From positions 186,001 to 250,000 of the forward strand of contig JAIUCV010000103.1 of NCBI GenBank assembly GCA_026724425.1: a stretch of 64,000 nt of DNA. Direction: 5' to 3'. Position numbers and translations under genes: made by a program. The DNA is from Erythrophleum ivorense. Lineage: Eukaryota > Streptophyta > Magnoliopsida > Fabales > Fabaceae. This document shows positions 52,121 to 62,118 of this stretch, piece after piece. The notes beneath the pieces are model-generated. The model was not told the origin of the DNA, made no database searches, and saw only the letters and a list, made by a program, of their open reading frames with translations. Numbering within the stretch: the stretch's first letter is position 1; each line of letters begins with the position of its first letter.

Positions 52121-53862
52121 ATGCTTCTTGATGGTATCAGCTTCTCCGTTAAGAAGTACGCATTTCTCATTTCTGAATGCATCACGGCCAGAAATCTGAA
52201 ACTTGGCAAGGCCTTGCATTCTCACCTTATCAAAACCGCACTTTTCTTCGACTCTTTCCTTTCCAACCTTCTCATAGACATGTATTTTAAGTGCAGCTGT
52301 GTAGAGAGTGCCCAAAAGACCTTCGACGATCTCTCCCATAAGACCACACGTTCGTGGAATATGATGCTTTCTTTGTACTGTAAAATGGGTCTATTCGAGA
52401 AGGCTCCCGCACTGTTTGATATAATGCCTGAACCAAACCTTATCAGCTATAATTCATTGATCTCTGGTCTGACACGTCATGCGTTTCACAAAGAATCAAT
52501 GAGGCTTTTCTGGAAGATGCAAAAGGATTATGATTGTTTATTATTAGACGAATTTACGCTTGTTAGTATAGTCGGCAGTTGTGCCTCTTTAGCTTCCCTT
52601 TATTGGTTGCGCCAAGTCCATGGGATCGCAGTCACAATTGGTTTGGAGGTGAACGTCATCCTTAATAATGCTTTAATCGATGCTTATGGAAAATGTGGCT
52701 TACCGAACATCTCTAGTTCTATATTTTCTCGAATGCCATAGAGAGATATTGTGTCTTGGACTTCAATGATTGTCGCTTACACTCGGGCTTCTAGATTGGA
52801 CGAGGCATCTAGGATATTTAACGAAATACCGATGAAAAATACAGTGTCTTGGACTGCTTTGATCACGGGTTTTGCACGAAATGGGCGTTTTAATGAAGCT
52901 TTGGATCTTTTTGAGCAATGCTAGAGGAGCGGATATGGCCTAGTGCTCCAACTAATGCCGGTGTCTTAGGTGCTTGTGCAGCTATGGCACTTATAGAAAG
53001 AGGTAAACAAATTCATGGTCACATTATCAGAAACAGCAATAATAACTACTTATTTAATGTGTATATATCAAATGCTTTAATTGACATGTACAGCAAGTGC
53101 GGGGACATGAAATCAGCTGAAAATTTGTTCAAGATGACTCCTTTGAGGGACATAATCTCTTGGAATACCTTAATAACTGGGTTTGCAAGGAATGGCCTCG
53201 GTGAGGAATCACTGGCCCTCTTTAAAAGGATGATAGAAGTCAATGTCAAGCCCAATCATGTGACATTTCTTGGTTTGTTATCTGCTTGTAGCCATGCAGG
53301 TTTAGATAATGAAGGGCTAGATTTGCAAGACTTGATGGAAAAGCAGTATGGCGTGAGGCCTAGACTTGATCACTATGCTATATTGATTGATATACTTGGG
53401 AGGAAAAACAGACTCAAGGAAGCAATGGATTTAATCGAGAGAACACCGGATGGAACAAATCACATTGCGATGTGGGGGGCACTATTGGGTACGAGTTGAG
53501 TCCATGGGAACTTGGACCTTGCAAGGAGGGCTGCAGAGGCTCTGTTTGAGTTGGAACCTGAAAACACAGCAAGATATGTTCTGCTGTCAAACATATATGC
53601 AGCATCAGGAAGATGGAATGATGCCAGTAGAATTATAAGAATCATGGAGGACAGAGGATTAAAGAAAGAAGCAGGTTGTAGTTGGATTGAGGTAAGAAAT
53701 ACAAGACATGAGTTTGCAGCCAAGGACAAGTATCATACTCAGATTGCAGAGATATATGAAGTAATCGGTAAACTAGTCCATGATATGAAGGATGCTGCGT
53801 ACCAACATTATATCAATTGCCCTTTTCTTCCTGATGAGGATGATAATTTCTACTTTTATTAG
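52121..53862 (+). pseudogene. E-class PPR protein, pseudogene
   Basis: Intronless plant PPR sequence of the PLS/E type, whose members edit organellar RNA. I start at the ATG at 52121, since the frame upstream is open only from a GTG. Repeats are clear: SNLLIDMYFKCSCVESAQKTF, NLISYNSLISGLTRHAF, NNALIDAYGKCG, NTVSWTALITGFARNGRF, ISNALIDMYSKCGDMKSAE, DIISWNTLITGFARNG, and VTFLGLLSACSHAGL. The E region follows (MWGALLG, then ELEPENTARYVLLSNIYAAS, GCSWIEV). There is no DYW domain. Lesions are TAG at 52739-52741 where MPERD is usual, a 1-nt deletion near 52919 (frame change between FEQ and MLEER), and TGA at 53497-53499 where a basic residue usually precedes VHG. Three independent breaks make a functional product unlikely. 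Confidence 0.88.
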
Positions 53863-55549
53863 ATCAGACTTCACAGTTAGATTGATAAGAAGTCTGCTTT
53901 GATGTGAATAATATGCTGGCTGAGACAGAATGGCCCTTTTGAGGTTCCATCCGCATTCCAGGTCTCTCTCTGGAGTTCCTTTCAATCTTGCTTCGTGTTG
54001 CTGTTGTCTCTTATACTCTGAGAATATATGCTACATTTGGCAATAACGATCCTCTCACTTTCAATTGTATTTCCAATTTTGTCATGAATCCATTTGATCA
54101 ATTATAAGAATTGATTTGCGTAGATCAGAATTATGAATAATCACTACAAATCTTCATGCTAGATTAGCGACCTGCTCCAAATAGCATGCAACGAGTTTCA
54201 TTCATAGTTGTTGGCACTCTTCAAGCTCTCAAATCTTCTTAAGTTATATATATGTGTGTGTGTGTATTGTATGTGTATGAATTACACAGTTGATAACTAT
54301 GATACAACAAAGAAAGAAGAGAATGAGAAAGAGAGAAAGAACATCCAATTTGTGTACATGGCCTTGTAGACACTGCAGAATTCAGTGAAATGCACCAGAA
54401 ACACCAATACAGCAAGAAAAATTTTCATGTACATACATTCAACTGCCCAAAATTTGATCTGAACATGTGGTGCCCAGTTGTCACAAGTCTGGACCATTGC
54501 ATCTATGTCAATATGGTGTACACAAGAATTTCTCATGTATGTTGGAATCACAAGCTATGAAACTAAACAAAAGGCAAAGGAAAAATACAAATAGTAGAGC
54601 TTTGAGTTGCTTTATTTTATTCACAAATTTATAGTTGAAAGTTTTATAACTTAATTAAGAAGCATTAAATGTTAACCATTCTCTTAAACATTGAGAATCA
54701 TATCCTAAAGTGGGAAAAAAATAAACTTATATTTTCTCAAAACAAACACTACTAACGTTTAGCCTTTTATTGGTTAACGTATTAGAATTTGCTACAAAAA
54801 CCAAAAACGTGCAAACGAGAAAGTTTGCACTTTAACATGTCAAAAAAGTGCACTCAATTTTACTCAAGATACTCAACTGAATTTTATGTGTTCAACTTAA
54901 CTCAACAAAGAGTCCTCAACTTTGGTTTTGCTTGAGATCTTCAATTTCACTTGTCGTTTGCTCAACTCTCCTAGGTGTGTTTAACTATCATTAACTTAAT
55001 TTGAATGTGCTCAACTTTAGTTGCACTAAATTTCGACTTAAGCTAATTTTTAGAGATAAATTCATACAAGTACTCACCTTTAACTTTTTAGATCCAATAT
55101 GTAGTACAAAGGTGTTGGTCTTGTCAATGTAGCATCAGGTAATTAGGACCATGTCTTGCTTGTCTAAAATTGACTACGTTTAAAGGCCAAAGTGAATTAT
55201 GTCTTGAAATTAGCACCAAAGACTTCAAGATGCATAACAAAGGCAAAATCTAACATAAATAGTAAGAAATAAAAGATGAGAACTCAAAGAAATCTTTCAA
55301 ACCAAAGTGAAAAAGGAAGGGGAAAGATGATAAAATACAATACACAAGGATATGCTCACCTCTTCATGCTGTCTAATAGAAGTAATTTTGTATAAAGCAA
55401 TTACATAAGTTAAGACATATAAGTGTTGTGGCTAACTACCACTATGAAAAATAACAAAAATGATTTTCACTCCATAAGCAAAGCATTATGGAGAACAAAG
55501 GTTCATCACTGGCAATCAAGGTGAACAAGGACATTCTGAGGAAGTAGAA
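53863..55549. other. Intergenic 3' of the PPR pseudogene
   Basis: AT-rich. A TA/TG microsatellite lies at 54245-54266. Near 54850-55030 the word CTCAACTTT and variants recur several times without a regular period. No gene recognised. Confidence 0.45.
54245..54266. repeat. (TA)n(TG)n microsatellite
   Basis: TATATATATG followed by six TG units, in the 3' flank of the PPR pseudogene. Confidence 0.9.
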
Positions 55550-56399
55550 GATTAGACGGAGTAGAGTATCAAAAAGTTATGACCTAATGTAATAGGGGGA
55601 TTCTAATATGGATGTGAGAATGAGTGAAGAACCTATTGATCATAAGGAAGGTTCAAAACATGGGGACACGTCTGTTAACTTTAAGTAGTTAAGTGAGGTT
55701 CCTTTTATAGGTCAATCATAAGAAATATCAGGAAATACTTCAACAAGGAAGGTAATCTCTAATAAATTCAACAAGGAAGGTGATCTCTAATAAAGACTTA
55801 TTGCTTAGCTGCAACGGGGTTGATAACTAAAATACTTAGGTGTCAAATGAGGATTACTCAATGGACTTTCATATAGAAGGGGAAGTAAAGATTTCAAAGG
55901 ATATCAAAGAGTTAATGAAGGTTTACCTTATGATTCTAATAGCAGGGGAAGAGTTGAAGGATTATTGTTCTCCTAGGAAGGAAACTATAGTATTAACTTT
56001 AGTGCGAAAAAAGACTTAGCTATCAATTCCTTAAAACCAAACTAACCAAGCTTTAGAACATTTTGAAGTTTGAGTTAATAGACCTGGAAAATAACTACTT
56101 CATTACAAGGTTTGCTGACTATAGAGATTATCAATTTGTTCTAAATGAGAGTCTATGGCTTATCATGGAACACTATTTGGTTTTTCAATAATGGATGCCA
56201 ATTTTGATCCTAACTAGAATTGCATTGGTAAGATTGCAATTTGGGTAAGGATTTTTAGTCTTTCCATACAATACTATAAGAAGCACTTCCTGTAGATGCT
56301 AGGGAACAAAATTAGCAGAACATTTAAGGTGGATGAGAATACCCTCTCTTCTGGGAGATTTTTTTTAGAGGAGATAATGGAAAAGAAAACTCTCTAATA
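55550..56399 (+). pseudogene. LINE ORF1 (DUF4283-type) remnant, 5' part
   Basis: Plus-strand fragments of the gag-like ORF1 of plant LINEs, convincing from about 55860: KISKDIKELMK, LSYQFLKTKLTKL, KFELIDLENNYFITRF, SLWLIMEHYLVFQ, then after stops and shifts LGNKISRTFKVDE. These correspond to the DUF4283 segment (..F..ED..RAL..GPW.I..HYL.V..W). A 28-bp unit starting TTCAACAAGGAAGG is duplicated in tandem at 55739-55794. The remnant stops where the copia LTR begins, so the rest of the LINE probably lies beyond the right end of the window. Confidence 0.65.
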
Positions 56400-56407
56400 A
56401 AATTTAC

Positions 56408-56645
56408 TGTATTCAAATTTTTAGCTTGCTTGAATTACACAAATGTAATGGTATTTATAAACATATATGGTACCCTTGACAATAAACTTAATGTCAAAAT
56501 GCTCAATGCCCTTATTAATTATATACATGCATAGATAAATGCTTTGAACCTACTAATGCATGTATGTAAAGATACATGTATGATAATTAAGTGAAAATAC
56601 ATTAATAGAATTAAAAACTTATTAATTAAGTTTAAAGTACCGACA
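56408..56645 (-). repeat. 3' LTR of the copia element (238 bp)
   Basis: On the minus strand it begins TGTCGGTACTTTAAAC immediately after the purine tract AAAGGGGAG (56646-56654) and I place its end at AATACA (56408). A TATA box, TATAAATACC, lies at about 56450-56459. The outer end is uncertain because the 5' LTR is not available for comparison. Confidence 0.55.
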
Positions 56646-58148
56646 CTCCCCTTTAAACTTGATTCTTTTTTATGACTCTAATCCAAGCGCGCATCTTTAC
56701 AAAATTTTCAAATTTCAATCCTTTGGTAAAAATATCAACCACTTGGTCTTTGCTACTCACATAAGTGAGCCTAACCTCTTTCTTCTCAATACATTTCCTT
56801 ATAAAGTGAAACTTTATATTTATGTGTTTGCTTCAATCACCGAACCTAAGATTCTTTCCTAATGCAATAGTAGATTTACTGTCCACAAAATTAGTAGTAA
56901 CATCATCTTGAGGCACATGTAACATTTTCAACAATTTCCTTAGCCAAATTGCATGACATAAACAATAAGCAGTTGCAATATACTCGGATTCACATGTGGA
57001 AAGAGTGACAATAGGTTGCTTTTTTGAACTCCATGTAAATGTGGTATCTCCCATGAAAAATACAAAATCACTAGTAATTTTTCTACTCCTCCCTAGTCAC
57101 TATCATTATACCAACAAGCTTGAAATTGGAAGAAGGAGAATAATATAACCTATAATCAATGATACCTTTGACGTATCAAAGAATCCTTTTGGCCACTGTC
57201 ATGTGAGTCTTAGTTAGTGCCTTTATGAAATGACTAATAACTCCAACTACATAAAAAATATCAAGCCTTATGCATGTCAAGTCAAGTCAAACTTCTTACC
57301 CTCATTATACTTCGATAATTTTGTTCTACAATCAATTGGAGTGTTTACCAGCCTACAATTCTTTAACTTAAATTTCTCAAGAATTTTTCTTGCATAAGCT
57401 TTTTAAGAAGTAAAAATACTATCTCCATCTTGCTTCACTTCAATGCCAAGGTAATAGGACATGATTCTTATATCAGTTATCTCAAATTCTTGAGTGATCA
57501 CATTTTTGAATTCTTTAAACATTTTTAGATTATTACCGATGTAGATTAAGTCATCAACATATAATCATACAAGTAAAATATTTCTATCTTCTCCTTCTTT
57601 AACATAAAGAGCATGTTCATATGGACATTTGATGAATCCATGTTCTTCAAAATACTTATCAATACAACTATACCAAGCTTTTAGTACTTGTTTTAAGTCA
57701 TATAATGTCTTTTTCAACTTTTACACTTTGTTTTCTTCTCTTTTCATCACATTATCCAATAGTTGTTTGTTGGATACACACCTCTTCTTTAAAATAACAT
57801 TCAAGAAAGCAGACTTGACGTCTATTTGATAAAGTCTTCACCTCTTTTGTGTAACCAAGGAGATGATCAATCTAATCGTTTTCAACCGAGCGAGGGGAGC
57901 AAATACTTTATCATAATCAACTCCGTGTTGTTGGCTATAACCTTTAGCAACAAGCCTACCTTGGACCTCTCTACTTCTCCTTGAGCATTTTTCTTAACCT
58001 TATATATCCACTTCACTCCAATGGCCTTTTGTTCATTTGGAACTATGGAAAGATCCGATGTGTTATTTTTCTCAATTAATTGAATTTCTTCATTCATTAC
58101 ATTTCCATTTCTCACTTCTTAATGCTTCATAAAAATGTAATGGCTTAG
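56646..58148 (-). pseudogene. Copia reverse transcriptase and RNase H remnants
   Basis: From 58115 downwards: NEEIQLIEKNNT and QKAIGVKWIYKVKKNAQGEV, the start of the copia reverse transcriptase. The catalytic box YVDDLIYIG is visible near 57555-57580 with a stop just before it. RNase H follows at 57054-56833 (TFTWSSKKQPIVTLSTCESE and FVDSKSTIALGKN), then HFIRKCIEKKEVRLTYV and DQVVDIFTKGL near 56810-56680. Several stops lie between. The purine tract and 3' LTR follow at once. Confidence 0.85.
58144..58148. repeat. Target-site duplication (CTTAG), left of LTR D
   Basis: CTTAG precedes LTR D; CTCAG follows it at 62119-62123 (4 of 5 match). Confidence 0.7.
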
Positions 58149-61100
58149 TGTAAACACCATATTTTGTCCGGGCATACTCCAAAAATAATGATAAAATTAA
58201 GCTAATAAAAAATAAAAAACAAAAAAAAATGAAAATCAATAGGTCCTTTTAGCTTAATAAGCTAAAAAAAATCAAAGGAGAAAGGACTCAAAAATAAAAT
58301 TAAAAAAAAAAAGTAAAAGCCCATTAATCCAAAGTTAAAAAAAAAATCAAAGAGGGAGTAACAAAAATCCAAAACAAATGGAATTAAAAAAATCAAAAAA
58401 AGAGACTAGAAAAGGAAAGGAAAAAATGAATTAAAAAGGAAAAAGGTAAAATCCCACAAAGAAAAAAAACAAGGCTAAAAGAAAATAAAAAAAATACCAA
58501 AAAATAATAATTAAAGAAGGGGGCCTAAACTGCTGCAATCCACAAAAAAAAAAGAGGATACAGGACCCAAATTCTAAAGTCAGACCTTCAACCTACCCAA
58601 GAACAGCCCAAATCATAAAGCCCACATACTCAAAACATAATAATTAAAAAAAAAAGGGGACCAAAAACAAAAAAAAAAAAAGAGGAAGAAAAAGCCTAAT
58701 CTAAGTCCAACCATCGGACCCAAACAAAAAAATCAGCACCCCCCAGTATCCACGGATCAAACCCAACCCGGTGGCCCCCTTGGTCCCTCTTCCATTCGGT
58801 CCTCTCCTTTGGCAGACACAAAACACGCACAGACGCACAAAGAAAAGGACACGCAGAGGGGCAGAAGCGAGAAAGATAAAAAGGAACACTCGTATGCGCA
58901 CAAAAGAGAGAAGGACGAGGAGAGAGAGGGGAAGAGGCAGCGTATATAGATGAAAGGGGGAGCAAAAGAGGGAAAGGATGGAGGGTGAAAGGAGATTGGA
59001 GATTTTTGGTTGAAGGAAAACTCGTGAATGGGAGACTCGGGAGGATTCAAATCGGAAAAAATGGAGAAATTAAGAGATTGAAAGGAGGGAAACTGAGAGT
59101 ACGAGAGAAGCAGAGAGGATCGGAGAAGAGGAAGGATTTGAAATCGAGAGAGCGAACGGAGGTCGAGAGATCGAGGGAAAGATGGTTTCGGGCCTGGAGT
59201 TTTTCACAGAGAAAAAAAAGAAAAGAGGCCTGGAGGTGACGGTGCCTCTGCAAAGGATCCTCCATCAGAGATCTGATGCTCTCTTAGATTGTGATTCCTA
59301 GAACATCAAAGAAGCCTCCTTCATGTTGTGCGTCCGAGATCAGAGACAACTATTCCCTTTGGGTTTTTGGGCTCTATGTTCTGTCGTAGGTAAACTTTTT
59401 TGGATTTTTACCTTTATCTTTCAATTTTAATGGCCATCTCCTCCAAAGGTTTCGATTGCTGTTGTGAGGGGTATTTGATTTTGATTTTCATGATCCTTAT
59501 TACCTTTATTGGTTTGTTTTGATCACTGGGTACCTAGTTTTTTTTAATTGTTGCACTTTAATAATGTGTATCACCTCTGTTCTTACTCAAATGGTGTATG
59601 AATGTTATCGCTGATTGCTAAGTTGAGAGACAGAATATGGTTCTCAAATCTTGGCTTTTCCTTGAGTTGAAAGTGTATGATTTAAGCATCTGCCTTTTAA
59701 TTCCCAAGTTCTGATAGCGATTAGTTGCGGATACAACTTGTTTTAGAATAGCTTGTGTGCTGGACCTTGTTATGGAGCAAATTTCTAAAAATGTTTGTTT
59801 CTCTTTAAGAACCATTGAATGATTGTGAAGTGCAGGTCTTAATTTGATCGTTAAGTTTTAATTCATATTTTGTTGTATGGTTGTTGGTGTGCTGTTGAAC
59901 TAGTTTCAAATTTGCACCACACAACTCGTTTACAGTGCTAAGTTGTCAATCGAATCCGACAATTGAATGGCCTCTTCATTCAATTTGATCCCAATGTTAT
60001 AATGTGCATTGTGTGTTTACTTTTTTTTTCTTACCTGTTGATGAAGATTTGGAAAGACATAGGAGTGTGCCCATTACTCGATTTTACTTGCTGTCACGAT
60101 TCTGGAACTGTTCTTAACGTTGTCATATCTTTTGCATGTGAAACAAAATCATTTTGCATCAAGCATGACTGAGGAGCATGAAGTAGCTTATGAAGATAAT
60201 GGCAAGGAAGGGATTGGAAATGGGCTTTTCAAAATTCACGATTAGTGGAAGGATGTGGTATGGCAAGCATAAGGAAGTTGAAATACGGAGGCACAACCAT
60301 GAAGACAAATTGGTTTTGTGTTGCATTTTACACGTTTTATTTCTATTTTTATTTTTCCTCTTCCATACTTGAAATATATTTGAATGGGATGTTTAGCTGG
60401 TTGGACACAAGCACATACAGTCAAAATAAATACTGTAAGCCTGTAGATATTTTTTTTGTCTTCCTTTAACTTTACTTTTTTTTTAGAATTACCGTGTGGG
60501 ATTCTTTATCCCTTCAGGCACATAGGAACCAAAAGGACATGTGTGGCAATAAAACTTTCTTAGTTCTTTTGGGTTGTGAATTTACATTTTTATATTTTGG
60601 GTTTCAATGGCCCCATTCAAAAAGTCTTTAAAAAAAATTCTCAAAAAAAAAAGAGTAAAAAGTAGAAGAAAATTAAATTTTTAGTAAAAAAAGGTATTCT
60701 GAGTCTTAAAAATATATCCTTTCGTAAAGGGTCTTTCACAAAAATTGAAAAATGGTGTTCCAAAATTCAAAAGTAAACTTTTTTTAGAGTTAGTCCTTTT
60801 CTTTAAATAAAAAAATGCAAATGAAAAGATAAGAAAAACAAAGGAAAAGAGGCTTAATCAAAATAATAATAATAACAAAAAAAAAGAGAGAGAAAACAAA
60901 AACATAAAAACATTTGAAAAAGCAAAAGGTCAAAAGAAAAAAAGAAAGAGAAAAATTCTTGCACTAAAACACAAATGTCAAAATTTGATTTTTTTACTTA
61001 AAAATAAACAAATCAAGAAGATTAAAAAAATAAAAAATAATAAAAAGATCATTTAAAAGATAAATCAACAAAAATTGATCAAAATAAAACAAAAAAACAC

Positions 61101-62118
61101 AGCCAAAAAAGAGGAATTAAAAAAAAAAGAAATAACAAAACAACAATAACAAGAAAAAAAAACAACAACAGTCAAAAAACCATTAAGTCAATAAATCAAA
61201 TAAAAATGAAAATGAAAATGAAAATCCTTTTTAATTTTATTAAAAATAAATAAATAAATAAAACAAAAACAAAATAGAGGAAAAAACGAAACAAAAAAGA
61301 CATAGAAAGAAAAAATGAAAAAAAACAAATGATGATAAGAAAAAAAAAGACTGAAAATGCAAAAAAAAAAGAAAGTAAAATCACATTTACCTTTAGCAAA
61401 TCAATACACATCAATCAATTTCAAAATTGTTTTATTTATTAAAGGAAAAAGTAATTTTTTTCTAAACAAAAAAAGAAGAAAAAACGAAAATAAAAATAAT
61501 AAATTAAACAAAACGAAATAAAATTAAAAAAAACAAAAAAAAACATCAACCAACAGTTCCTTCTTCAAGTTACGTGGACTTTGATTCCTTTCATAGGATA
61601 CGTAGGCCCTAAACTCTCATCCTAAGTCAGGTCTGTCTTTGCAAATAAACGTTTTTCTTTTAATTTCATTCCTTTCCTTCTTATTTTAATTCTTGAATTT
61701 TTTTCTGTTTTATTTTACCATTGATTTCCTTTCTTTGTTCTACTTTTAACTTTATTTCCTTTAATTCCCTTATTTCTTATTTTACATGTGATTTGTTAGG
61801 GAGAATTAAAATAGAATTAAGGCTATTTTATTTTTGCACAACTAACTTAGGGCAACCGTTCTTAACAACGAGTGTAGTGGGGTGCCTAACACCTTCCTCA
61901 CTCACAATCGACTCTCGGATCCATTTTTTAGTTCATAGACTATTTTTCAAACTAAAAAGGTTTTTTCAAAGTTTTACCTTTTAAAAAATTAAAATTTTGG
62001 TAGCGACTCCTGAACTTACTCTTATTTTAATTTTGATTTAGGTTTTCAATTTCATTGAAAATTGAATTTTTCTTTTTCTTCTCAAGGGTGCTACGCGGTC
62101 ACATTTTCAAGTGTGACA
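58149..62118 (+). mobile_element. Solo LTR D, nested in the copia element
   Basis: 3,970 bp, starting TGTAAACACCATATTTTGTC and ending GCGGTCACATTTTCAAGTGT then GACA. It is flanked by CTTAG/CTCAG and lacks a primer-binding site, hence a solo LTR. Its start is closest to that of LTR B (both continue with TAATGATAAAATTAA-like sequence). Landmarks: TATA box TATATAGA at 58943-58950, donor-like CGTAG|GTAAAC at 59389/59390, acceptor-like CTTTTTTTTTAG ending at 60486, the block TACCGTGTGGGATTCTTTAT after it, A-rich DNA (60620-61540), and a U5 block near 61875 (GTGTAGTGGGGTGCCTAACA). Confidence 0.88.

Noticed and set aside
52918..53499. An independent short PPR gene
   Set aside because: It continues the upstream PPR sequence after a 1-nt deletion and ends at an internal stop, with the E motif continuing in frame beyond it.
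58696..59265. Open frames on both strands rich in Ser/Phe or Arg/Lys
   Set aside because: They fall in the GA-rich leader of solo LTR D and match no protein family.
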